The position numbers and the translations under genes are program-made. Shown in pieces: positions 44,059 through 52,734 of a stretch of 64,000 nt of DNA. How positions within the stretch are numbered: position 1 is the stretch's first letter; every line of letters begins with the position of its first letter. This stretch comes from Paenibacillus sp. FSL R5-0766 (lineage in GTDB: Bacteria; Bacillota; Bacilli; Paenibacillales; Paenibacillaceae): positions 4,278,001 through 4,342,000 of the forward strand of contig NZ_CP150227.1 in assembly GCF_037971845.1 (NCBI RefSeq), given 5' to 3'. Under the pieces are notes generated by a model. That model did not search any database, was not told where the DNA came from, and saw nothing but the letters and a program-made list of their open reading frames with translations.

Positions 44059-46797
44059 TTACTGTTTTTGAATCTCCAAAATAACATTGTTCAGGAGATA
44101 CAATACAATATTATCATTATCTCTGAGAGATTGCACGCTTAAAGTATTGTCACCCTGGTGAACAAATACACTTGATCCGAGTGCAAAACGATAGTTCGTG
44201 TCTGTTGTTGTTTCCCGTTTAACCAAAATCTGGTTACCTACACCATCATAAGACCAGAATTGTTTACTCATGACAGTCAGCACTCTGAAGCGTGTTGAAT
44301 TATCCGTATCTTTTGTCATTTCGACACGATCTCCAACCGTAAGACTCGTCAGTGAAGCTAAGGTAGAGCCAGATTTCACGACTTTAACAGAACCGCTAAC
44401 AGGCACGGTTTCAGTCTGGCCGTTAAACTGTTTGAGCGTTACAGATGAAGCATCCACCGCTGTAACTTCAGCCAGCGTACGCTTCACGACTTGAACCGCT
44501 TTTGGCGTAGCTCCTTCAAACGTTACATTAATCAGGTTGCCTGCTGTCAGTTGTGAAGGCGTGATCGTCTGACCACTCTCTCCTGTCAGTACGGCTTGAT
44601 CCACGTAGAACTGACTTGTCAACAGATCGGATTTTACACGAATACGACTATTTGCTTCCAAGGCAACCACTTCGAATTGAGCCACAGTGTTCAGTGCAAC
44701 CTTCTGCACTACATCCTGATTTGCTCCAAGCGTTACGGTCACTTTGTCACCAATCTTCAAATCTCCCAGACTTGCGCCCGATTTGTTATAGATTTCAACC
44801 GTAGGTGCTGTAGTATAAGGCACTGTAATCGTCTGATTACCAGACAACACACTGATTTTCTTGCCAGAAGTATCAATGTTGCTGATCGTACCTTCATACT
44901 TGTAAATCACTTTAATGGACAATGCACGTGTTCCCACATAGGTCAGATCCAATTTGCGGCCATCATTTAAGAATGACTCCAGACCAGCCAGTGTAGGTTT
45001 GGTCGTATTGTAATCTAGTTTGGTTTTCTCATCCAATGTAAATACAAACGGTTTCTTGTTGTTGTCCAACACGGTAAGTACCTTTGTTTTGCTGTTGTAA
45101 GATACAACCGTTACTCCGTTCATAGGTTCCATTTGACGTCCAATCACCTGAATACGCGTTACCTGGTCGTCAGAGTTCAATGTCAACTCCACCTGATCCC
45201 CGTTCGTTGCATCCGTGATGAGATCATTCAGCGTTGCATCCTGAATGCCATTGATAATGACTTCTGGCTTTTCAGTCAGCAGTTTCGCCTCAAGGGAACC
45301 CCCTTCACGTTTGAACGTTAACGTGGACTGGTTGCCACCGATCTCAACCAATGTTCCGCGCACAGATTGCTCCACACCTTGAGACAATGTAATAGTTTGC
45401 AAGACACTGTCCTTTACGGTGTATTTCACGGCACTGCCGGCTTTGAGATCAGCCACTGACATGATACGGTTTTGATATGTGATAAGCAGATTGTCATTGT
45501 ATGCAAACTGCTCTGTTGCACCCGCTGCATTGACAAGTTTGATCGTTTTGCCAGAAGTGGATACTTCAGCAACTACGCCATTGTCACTCTTGTTAACAAT
45601 GCCGGATTTCACACGAATAGCAACTGTTTTTTTGTCAGTCGAGAACGTCTCACGCAGTACTTCGATGATGCTATCTGCCGTAATATCGGATAGTTTGATT
45701 GCATTACCATTCTGATCGATGAATGCAGTTGCCTCATCATAACTGTACGTTTCGTAATTCTCGCCCACAAAGATACCAATTTTATTACCAGACAATGAAC
45801 GTGCAAATGTACCTTCAACACTTTCCACCTGCGGTGTAGCATCAACAACTTCCACATAGGAAGCCCCACCTGCAGAACCTACAACCATAACTTTCGTATA
45901 TAGCTTCACATCTGTGGAGGAAACACGAGTTTCACTGTCTTTCGTAAAGTAAGGTGTACTGCTGTTCACTGCGAAGTTAACGGCTTTGCCGTCCACAACC
46001 AGCGTGATCTGCCCATCTTTCAATCCTGTCACATAACCCGTGGATGTGTTCGGGTACGCTGTATCCGTTAACGATTCACCACGACTGAAGAAGGTAGCCA
46101 GTTGAGCACGGGTTACGGAACCGGTTGGATTGAATTTGTTGCCTTCCACACCTTTGGCCAGATCCAGGCTAACAGCCAGATTAACATAACCTTTACCACT
46201 TTCGGAAATACTTGCATTATCAGCAAATCCGGTAGATTGATTGTTTTGTGCCTTCGCTTCAGCATCCTTGTCCAATGAACGGATTAACAATTTCGTAATC
46301 CATTCCCGTGAAGCCGGTTTTTGACCCCAGGATGTCTTGGATACATCCACCGTTGATTCTTCCGTTTTGTCAATCAGTCCCAGTTGAAGTGCCAGCGCGA
46401 CATATGGCTTGAAATAATTTCCCACTTCCATGTTTGTCGGTAATGCCGCAGCCGTGTCGGTATTCAACTGGCCCTCTTGATTCATAAAACGGATTGCCAT
46501 CGTTACGGCTTCTTGCTGTGTTACCGCGTCTCCTGGACGGAACAAGCCGTTGTTACCGAGAAGAATGCCTTGATATGCCAGTTTGTACACATGTTTTTCA
46601 GCCCAGTATCCGACCTTGATGTCACTGAACAAACCAGTTGGTGCAGCCGTATTTATTATTGCAGCAGTCTGACCCTGCCCCGTTTCTGTTGATTCTGCTG
46701 CCATGGCAGCTCCGCCGGCGCTAAGGGCCATCATGCCTGCAAGCACGGCTGATACTACTTTTTTAGAGTGTGATGGATTGTTATATTTAAAAGTCAC
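44059..46797 (-). CDS. SLH-domain surface protein, large, repetitive
   Basis: A 912-residue secreted protein. The signal peptide ends near GGAAMA (residue 33). Three SLH repeats at about 55-250 (first: FSDIKVGYWAEKHVYKLAY) anchor it to secondary wall polymer. The remaining 650 residues are many beta-rich segments with recurring patterns such as GDKVTVTLG and VTAVDASSVTLKQFNG, suggestive of repeated small beta domains. No catalytic motif is seen. It lies 72 bases after a GerMN lipoprotein and amidase pair, all on one strand, and may be the last gene of that envelope operon. Probably a structural surface protein. Confidence 0.87.
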   Translation of the reverse strand: MTFKYNNPSHSKKVVSAVLAGMMALSAGGAAMAAESTETGQGQTAAIINTAAPTGLFSDIKVGYWAEKHVYKLAYQGILLGNNGLFRPGDAVTQQEAVTMAIRFMNQEGQLNTDTAAALPTNMEVGNYFKPYVALALQLGLIDKTEESTVDVSKTSWGQKPASREWITKLLIRSLDKDAEAKAQNNQSTGFADNASISESGKGYVNLAVSLDLAKGVEGNKFNPTGSVTRAQLATFFSRGESLTDTAYPNTSTGYVTGLKDGQITLVVDGKAVNFAVNSSTPYFTKDSETRVSSTDVKLYTKVMVVGSAGGASYVEVVDATPQVESVEGTFARSLSGNKIGIFVGENYETYSYDEATAFIDQNGNAIKLSDITADSIIEVLRETFSTDKKTVAIRVKSGIVNKSDNGVVAEVSTSGKTIKLVNAAGATEQFAYNDNLLITYQNRIMSVADLKAGSAVKYTVKDSVLQTITLSQGVEQSVRGTLVEIGGNQSTLTFKREGGSLEAKLLTEKPEVIINGIQDATLNDLITDATNGDQVELTLNSDDQVTRIQVIGRQMEPMNGVTVVSYNSKTKVLTVLDNNKKPFVFTLDEKTKLDYNTTKPTLAGLESFLNDGRKLDLTYVGTRALSIKVIYKYEGTISNIDTSGKKISVLSGNQTITVPYTTAPTVEIYNKSGASLGDLKIGDKVTVTLGANQDVVQKVALNTVAQFEVVALEANSRIRVKSDLLTSQFYVDQAVLTGESGQTITPSQLTAGNLINVTFEGATPKAVQVVKRTLAEVTAVDASSVTLKQFNGQTETVPVSGSVKVVKSGSTLASLTSLTVGDRVEMTKDTDNSTRFRVLTVMSKQFWSYDGVGNQILVKRETTTDTNYRFALGSSVFVHQGDNTLSVQSLRDNDNIVLYLLNNVILEIQKQ

Positions 46798-46869
46798 CTA
46801 TGATTCCCCTCTCTCATGTAAAACGACCCATATTCCGTGGATTCACGGTACAACAGCAAGCTGTACAGC

Positions 46870-47541
46870 CTATTCGGATCTTGTCATTGGATGTTCAAGA
46901 TCCACATGGCCCATCAGACTCTCCGTTTGCTGACCATCCACCAGTAAATCAAGTGATTTTACTTCATCAAACTGGAAGAACGTTTGTTTTAGAGCATCCA
47001 GCGCATACGATTCTCCACCTGCTCCAAGACGTGCCGTATCTGGCATATGAATATCCAGCGTAAGAGCTCCATCCTTGAACTGAACAGACTTCAATTCAAT
47101 TTCTTTAGACCACAGCGGAACAAGTTTAGCGTCTTTGCTCTGTTGCAGTGATTCAAAGGCAGCTTTATATTTGGCATCATCTGATGCGTATGAAATCTCA
47201 GCCGAAGCTTTGTGCAACTCCAGTTCTTCTTCATCCGTATAGAATACAGTGATCGTTTTCTTTTCATTACTTTCCGAAGTTGCTGGTGTTTCAGTAGACG
47301 TTCCGCTAGGCGGAGTGGTCACTTCCTCTGAGCTGCCTTCCGTGGATTCTGTAGGTGTTGTGTTCTCTTCAGGTTCAGCGGTTGCCGGTTCGGTAATTGT
47401 TTCGCCTTCAACCTCGGTCACATTAGTTTCAGTTCCTGCGCCTTGCGTCTGATTCGGAGCAGCTGTTGGCTTGCTTCCACATCCAGCAGCAACTGCCATA
47501 ACTGTTACCAGCAAGGCTGCAATCCATATTTTCTTGTTCAT
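46870..47541 (-). CDS. GerMN-domain lipoprotein
   Basis: A 223-residue lipoprotein (lipobox VAAGC, Cys21). A Thr/Glu/Ser/Pro-rich linker (about 25-95) precedes a GerMN domain (about 98-215; KTITVFYTDEEELELHKASA, LKSVQFKDGALTLDIHMPD, FFQFDEVKSLDLLVDGQ). GerMN domains occur in the sporulation protein GerM and in proteins paired with amidases. It follows the amidase gene by 35 bases and probably acts with it in the wall. The low-complexity linker should be surface-exposed. Confidence 0.9.
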   Translation of the reverse strand: MNKKIWIAALLVTVMAVAAGCGSKPTAAPNQTQGAGTETNVTEVEGETITEPATAEPEENTTPTESTEGSSEEVTTPPSGTSTETPATSESNEKKTITVFYTDEEELELHKASAEISYASDDAKYKAAFESLQQSKDAKLVPLWSKEIELKSVQFKDGALTLDIHMPDTARLGAGGESYALDALKQTFFQFDEVKSLDLLVDGQQTESLMGHVDLEHPMTRSE

Positions 47542-47576
47542 TCTAACTCCGCCTCCTCAACATAAGGGCTTGTCCC

Positions 47577-48986
47577 TTATTGAATTCCCAGATACTCCTT
47601 GATTCCTGCAACAATACCTTTGGCTACACTGTTCTGGAAACTCTCCGTGAACAGGGCTGCTTCGTCGCTCTTATTGCTAAGGAATCCACCTTCCAGCAGA
47701 ACTGCTGGCATTGTCGTTTCACGGGTTACATGGAGACTTGCCGTTTTCACTCCACGATCTTTCAGTCCGGAAGACTGCAAAAGATACTTGTGCATCACTG
47801 TAGCAAGTGCTTTGCTGTTGGAGCGTGTATAGAATGTCTCTACACCGTTCGCAGCAGTAGGGCCACTGTTAGCATGAATGGAGATGAAGATATCCGCTTT
47901 TATGTCTTGTGCAATCTTCACACGTTCTTTCAATGCCAAAAATGTATCATCGCTGCGCGTTAACACAACGTCAATTTTGGATTCTTTTTTCAACAAGGCT
48001 TCCACTTTCAGAGCCATTGCCAGATTGAAGTCTTTTTCACGTTTACCAGTTACACCGATTGCCCCAGGATCCTGATCTCCGTGACCTGCATCGATAACAA
48101 CAACTTTTTTGCCATTATTACCAACCGGAGGAGCAGGAGTACCACTTTGATTGTCGAGGTTAATCATAACCAGTCCGGAATCATTTTGCACACTGTACCC
48201 TTTTGAACTGGACAGATCGATTACAAAACGAATTGTAGATGGACTGTTGCTGTATAACGAGTAACGAATCTTCGACACATCCGGATAGCCGCTAACGACG
48301 AGTTGTCCATTCTGGTTGCTGTCTAGAGCCTGTCCTTCACTGAACGAATCAGCAAATGCGGTATCCGGCAAGTCTATAACGATTCGATCTGGTCCTGTCA
48401 TCGTGAAGACGTTCGGCTTCGTACTTCCGCTTGTTGCAATCATGAAGCGGTTGTCGCTGAAGCTGATGCCGTTCACCAGTACAAGACCTTCCTGATCCGA
48501 TCCTCCGCCTTCATTGCCAGAGTTCGGAGGTGTGGTTGTCCCGTTTCCGGAACCTGAATTCTGGGTAACTAATGTTACCGTCTTCGTGGTATTGTTCCAA
48601 CCCACCTTAAGACCCATTTCCTCACCAATAAATCGGAGAGGTACGAGCGTAGTACCATTTTTCACGAGTGGCGGGGCATCCAGGTTTACGTTACTGCCGT
48701 TCACCGTTGCCGTCTTCTGTCCAACAATCATCTGCATGGCAGTGTTGTCTTTGCTAATAGTCACCGTTTGCGTTTGCTGCTTCCACTCCACGCTATACCC
48801 AAGATTTTCAGACACAACCCGGATCGGAACCATCACCTTGCTGTTGATAATTTCCGCTTTTGTATCCGATGGCTGTACGATTTCTTTTCCGTCTAGGATA
48901 ATTTTCGTGTCTGTTGCTGCGTGACTATAGCCCGGGAATACGAGCCCAAAGACAAATAACAGTACCAAAAAACCGAACTTCTTCAT
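47577..48986 (-). CDS. N-acetylmuramoyl-L-alanine amidase with stalk and AMIN domains
   Basis: A 469-residue secreted amidase. It has a signal peptide, a copper-amine-oxidase-like stalk domain (about 30-140; VMVPIRVVSENLGY and TLVPLRFIGEEMG), an AMIN domain (about 165-280) and an Amidase_3 domain (about 290-469). Zinc ligands and catalytic residues: His in VVIDAGHGDQDPGA, Glu in GKREKDF, His in ISIHANSGP, Glu in VLLEGGFLSN. It cuts the bond between muramic acid and the stem peptide. A close paralogue lies just upstream in the same orientation; the GerMN lipoprotein gene follows. Confidence 0.94.
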   Translation of the reverse strand: MKKFGFLVLLFVFGLVFPGYSHAATDTKIILDGKEIVQPSDTKAEIINSKVMVPIRVVSENLGYSVEWKQQTQTVTISKDNTAMQMIVGQKTATVNGSNVNLDAPPLVKNGTTLVPLRFIGEEMGLKVGWNNTTKTVTLVTQNSGSGNGTTTPPNSGNEGGGSDQEGLVLVNGISFSDNRFMIATSGSTKPNVFTMTGPDRIVIDLPDTAFADSFSEGQALDSNQNGQLVVSGYPDVSKIRYSLYSNSPSTIRFVIDLSSSKGYSVQNDSGLVMINLDNQSGTPAPPVGNNGKKVVVIDAGHGDQDPGAIGVTGKREKDFNLAMALKVEALLKKESKIDVVLTRSDDTFLALKERVKIAQDIKADIFISIHANSGPTAANGVETFYTRSNSKALATVMHKYLLQSSGLKDRGVKTASLHVTRETTMPAVLLEGGFLSNKSDEAALFTESFQNSVAKGIVAGIKEYLGIQ

Positions 48987-49243
48987 CCTTCACCCCTACC
49001 ATTCTCATATTTTTTTGCCGCATGTTGTCATTTCCAACTCCGACTGACCGCTTGGGCATTACCAGACACCTATTAGACGCCCTTCGCTCTCAAAAGTTGC
49101 GAATATATTCCAACATAACAGAAAAAAAACGTTGTCAGATCAAGCTTTTTTTACATTTTAATGTCTTCTTTTTTCCTTATTTATCAAGTATACATCTCCA
49201 AACAACGTAATACCCTAACCTTCATATTTGCGCACAACTCAAC

Positions 49244-50650
49244 TTACAGTCCCAAAAATTCAACAATTCCGTCCACAATCGCCTGTGCACATTTGTCCTG
49301 GTATTCTTCCGTGAGCATAACTGCTTCATCGGTAGGGTTACTTAAAAAACCAAGTTCAAGTAACACAGCAGGCATGGTTGTTTCACGCGTCACATGCAGA
49401 CTAGCCGTTTTAACCCCACGATCCTTAAGTCCTGTTACCGGCAACACATATTTGTGAAGAGTATCAGCCAATGTCTTGCTTTCTTTACGACTGTAGAGCG
49501 TTTCAATGCCGTTTGGTACCGGTGTAGTGAATTTGTTTCCATGAATGGATACAAAAACATCTGCCTGATTCAATTCTGCAATATCCACACGCTGTTTGAG
49601 CGAAAGTTCTGTATCATCCTGGCGTGTAATGACTGTTTGAATATTTGGGTATTGTTGAAGAATTGCCTGTACCTTCAGCCCTACAGCCAGATTGAAATCC
49701 TTCTCATAAGCTCCTGACAAACTCACTGCACCCGATTGACGACCACCATGTCCCGGATCAATGACCACAATCGTTTTGCCATCATTGGTAGGTACTGCCG
49801 GTTGGCTTGTCGGTTCTCCAATCGTGGCTGTCAGGTCAACGAGCAAGACATTGTTGTCTCCAACAGACCATTTGGCTGTAGCCGTCTGATTCAGATCCAG
49901 AACGACACGCACGGTAGAAGGCGATTTACTGAACATGGCATACCGGACTTTGGAGACTATGGATGAATCCGTAACGAGAATCTGTCCACTGCCATCCGGG
50001 TTAGAGGCTTGTCCCTGAATGAATTCCTCAGAAAATGTCGCTGAAGGCAGATCAACAATAATTCGGTCTGGCCCACCAATACTGGATACTTTGGGGCTAA
50101 TATTACCGTTGGTTGCTACAACTAAGCGATCTCCGCTGAAGCTGATGCCTTGAAGTTCTGTCAAACCATCCGGGACTGGTGCCTCGACGGGGTCACTGTC
50201 ACCTTCCGTTTCAACTACGGGAGGAATACTAAATAGGCTTACTGTCTTGGTTCCATTGTCCCAGCCAACACGCAGACCCATGCCTTCCCCAACAAAGCGT
50301 AACGGAACAAGCGTAGTTCCCTGTTTGATTAGTGGGGGCGAATCCAGGTTCACCACATTTCCATTCACTGTTGCTGCATCTTTGCCAGCCGTCATTTGAA
50401 TCATGCTGTTTCCTTTTTGAACCAGGACTGACTGAGTTTCCTTCTCCCACTTCACCTTATAACCCAGGTTCTCGGATACAATTCGAATTGGAACCATGAC
50501 CGTTTTCCCGATATTCTCTGCAGGTGCACCCGTCTGCTGGTTAATGATTACACCGTCGAGTACAATCGATGGAGTGGTGTCTGCATGGGCCATGATTGGG
50601 AATAAACATAGGAACAGAAGAAAAACGACTGCTGCCGACCATTTTTTCAT
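49244..50650 (-). CDS. N-acetylmuramoyl-L-alanine amidase, paralogue of the downstream copy
   Basis: A 468-residue secreted amidase with the same order of signal peptide, stalk, AMIN and Amidase_3 as the neighbouring gene, with long matching stretches (for example KDRGVKTASLHVTRETTMPA). The catalytic domain has VVIDPGHGGRQSGA, AYEKDF, VSIHGNKF and VLLELGFLSN; the second His context is SIHGN rather than SIHAN. It is separated from the other amidase by 257 bases that contain no clear terminator. Tandem duplication is the simplest origin. Confidence 0.93.
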   Translation of the reverse strand: MKKWSAAVVFLLFLCLFPIMAHADTTPSIVLDGVIINQQTGAPAENIGKTVMVPIRIVSENLGYKVKWEKETQSVLVQKGNSMIQMTAGKDAATVNGNVVNLDSPPLIKQGTTLVPLRFVGEGMGLRVGWDNGTKTVSLFSIPPVVETEGDSDPVEAPVPDGLTELQGISFSGDRLVVATNGNISPKVSSIGGPDRIIVDLPSATFSEEFIQGQASNPDGSGQILVTDSSIVSKVRYAMFSKSPSTVRVVLDLNQTATAKWSVGDNNVLLVDLTATIGEPTSQPAVPTNDGKTIVVIDPGHGGRQSGAVSLSGAYEKDFNLAVGLKVQAILQQYPNIQTVITRQDDTELSLKQRVDIAELNQADVFVSIHGNKFTTPVPNGIETLYSRKESKTLADTLHKYVLPVTGLKDRGVKTASLHVTRETTMPAVLLELGFLSNPTDEAVMLTEEYQDKCAQAIVDGIVEFLGL

Positions 50651-50861
50651 ACCTCATCCACCATTCTTTTTGTCTTTTGAACATCCGACCTGATTCTCTG
50701 CAGCGTAACATCAATGACAATATGTAACCTTCCATAATCTACTAATCAGTTTATCAGATATTGTCTGATCATCCGGTTACAACGTTGTCATATTTAGTCG
50801 GAAACTGAGTGGCAAAAAGGTTACTTTCTCCATTCGTCCAGTACCCGAAATCATATGGAAA

Positions 50862-50890
50862 TTACATTTCTCATCCATTTTTGCTATGCT
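50862..50890 (+). promoter_or_regulatory. Candidate promoter of the second two-component operon
   Basis: TTACAT, exactly 17-base spacer, TATGCT, ending about 37 bases before the regulator start. Moderate match. A short palindrome ATCAGA-N5-TCTGAT lies upstream at 50753-50769. Confidence 0.4.
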
Positions 50891-50926
50891 GAGTTCAAAT
50901 ACTTGAATACAGGAGACTGAGCCTTG

Positions 50927-51601
50927 ATGCCTAAAATACTGATCGTGGACGATGAAGCAGATCTTCGAAAGCTACTGACTGATTATTTTGAAATTAACGG
51001 TTATTCCGTCATGACGGCCAAGGACAGCCGTGAAGCGCTGCGGAAAGTGGAAAAACAACCCGATCTCGTTTTGTTAGATATCAACATGCCTGAACAGAAC
51101 GGCCTTCAATTATGTGAAAAAATTCGCGACTTTGTCTCTTGCCCGATCTTATTCTTAACGGCTCGAATCGAAGATGCTGATAAAATAGCAGGATTTCGTG
51201 CCGGAGGCGATGACTATATCCTGAAACCTTTCAGCATTCGCGAGTTGGGCGCCAGGGTCGAAGCACATATACGCAGGGAACAACGAATCCAAACTAAATC
51301 TTCGGTAAGGTTTAACAATGAATTGGTCATTGATTATACGGCCAGGGAGCTCTACTACCTGGATAAGCGAATTTCACTGCCCAAAAAAGAGTTTGATATT
51401 GTCGAATTGCTGTCCACGCATCCTGATATGGTGTTTGGAAAGGAACGCATATACGAAAAGATTTGGGGCATGGACGAGCAAGGTGACAGTAACGTCATCG
51501 CAGAGCATATCCGGCGAATTCGTTACAAATTAAAGGAATACGGCTGTGATAATCAAATCGAGACCGTTTGGGGAGTAGGCTACAAATGGCCAAGTTCATG
51601 A
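50927..51601 (+). CDS. OmpR-family response regulator
   Basis: A 224-residue regulator: receiver domain with acidic residues in VDDEAD, phosphoacceptor Asp in LVLLDINMPEQ (about 51) and Lys in LKPF; winged-helix domain with LPKKEFDIVELL and the ending VWGVGYKW. TTG three bases earlier is an alternative start and is better spaced from AGGAG; ATG at 50927 is 11 bases away. The stop codon overlaps the kinase gene. The kinase and a beta-lactamase-like gene follow, a layout that suits response to cell-wall damage or peptide signals. Confidence 0.93.
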   Translation: MPKILIVDDEADLRKLLTDYFEINGYSVMTAKDSREALRKVEKQPDLVLLDINMPEQNGLQLCEKIRDFVSCPILFLTARIEDADKIAGFRAGGDDYILKPFSIRELGARVEAHIRREQRIQTKSSVRFNNELVIDYTARELYYLDKRISLPKKEFDIVELLSTHPDMVFGKERIYEKIWGMDEQGDSNVIAEHIRRIRYKLKEYGCDNQIETVWGVGYKWPSS

Positions 51602-52683
51602 CTAGACTCCTGTTTTTAAAGCGATTGTCCTTACTGCACTCTTTTATGCTGTTGTGTGTGGTCACACTCATTGCCGTGCTGGCCGTTATAACCATGGAGT
51701 TTGCTTGGGCGGAGAACCTGCGGCTGCGTTTCGGAGATACGGATTGGGTGATGCCCTCCCTCGTCACGGCGGTTCTGCTCACCGTAGCGACTGGTATTGT
51801 CACCATGGCCGTTCTATTTTACAGATGGAAGCTAAAACGTCCGCTGGAGCTATTAAAACGAGCATCCGAGAACATTTCAGCCAACGATCTAGACTTCCGC
51901 ATTTCCTATGACAGCCAGGATGAGATGGGCGAGCTGATCACGCTATTTGAAAACATGCGCTCACAATTGGAAAAAAACCTTAAGACACTTTGGCGTTCGG
52001 TTGAAGAGCGCAAGCAGATCAATGCTATTTTTGCCCATGATCTGAGAACACCCCTGTCCGTGTTAAAAGGAAACGCCGAGCTTCTTGCCACCTATCTTCC
52101 CGAGAAGAAGTTGTCGGAAGAAAAGGTGCTGGACTTGATCCATACTATGAACCTTCACATCTTGCGTCTGGAGAGTTATGCAGAGGCCATGAACTCCATT
52201 CAGAGGCTGGAGGATGTGCCGTTGAACTTCCAATCGATGGATACGATCTCATTGACGGCTTTGCTGGATGGCAGCGCTGAACAAATCGCGAAACAGTTCG
52301 GTATTCGTTTCATTTCTTCCGTGGAATATGATAATGCCTCAGTACATGTAGATCCCTATCTCGTCATGCAGATTTTTGAGAATCTAGTGGCTAATGGGGC
52401 GAGATACGCAGCCAGTCAAGTGAACGTCCATTATGACGTTCAGGGAGGCATTATGAAGATTACCGTCTCAGAGGACGGTCCTGGTTTCTCTGACGAAGCC
52501 CTGAGTAAGGCTATACTCCCTTTTTACCGAGGCGAAGTATGGGATGCGAGCGAACATCGCGGGCTGGGCCTTTACGTTTGCAAGGTGTTTTGCGAAAAAC
52601 ATGAAGGTAGTCTTCGGATTGCAAACGGTCCTAACGGAGGTGGAAGCGTCACGGCAAGTATTAGGACCCAAGTTGATAAATAG
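51586..52683 (+). CDS. Sensor histidine kinase
   Basis: A 365-residue kinase with two transmembrane segments near the N-terminus and only a short extracellular loop (about 25 residues), then HAMP (about 82-135), H-box FAHDLRTPLSVLKG (His near 151) and HATPase domain with N-box ENLVANGARYA, SEDGPGFSD and GLGLYV. The short loop suggests intramembrane sensing, as in bacitracin-type kinases. It starts within the end of the regulator gene; ATG at 51586 (or 51598) is possible. Paired with the regulator by overlap. Confidence 0.92.
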   Translation: MAKFMTRLLFLKRLSLLHSFMLLCVVTLIAVLAVITMEFAWAENLRLRFGDTDWVMPSLVTAVLLTVATGIVTMAVLFYRWKLKRPLELLKRASENISANDLDFRISYDSQDEMGELITLFENMRSQLEKNLKTLWRSVEERKQINAIFAHDLRTPLSVLKGNAELLATYLPEKKLSEEKVLDLIHTMNLHILRLESYAEAMNSIQRLEDVPLNFQSMDTISLTALLDGSAEQIAKQFGIRFISSVEYDNASVHVDPYLVMQIFENLVANGARYAASQVNVHYDVQGGIMKITVSEDGPGFSDEALSKAILPFYRGEVWDASEHRGLGLYVCKVFCEKHEGSLRIANGPNGGGSVTASIRTQVDK

Positions 52684-52696
52684 TTGAAAATGATCT

Positions 52697-52734
52697 GATA
52701 ACATCTCCTTATCTTGAATTCAAGGAGTGTTATC
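52697..52734 (+). promoter_or_regulatory. Hairpin sequestering the Shine-Dalgarno of the beta-lactamase-like gene
   Basis: GATAACA-T-CTCCTT (52697-52710) pairs with AAGGAG-T-GTTATC (52722-52734) over a loop of 11 bases; one bulge. The 3' arm contains the whole Shine-Dalgarno AAGGAG, and its last base touches the ATG at 52735. Folding would hide the ribosome site, so translation likely needs coupling, a factor or unfolding. Confidence 0.6.
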
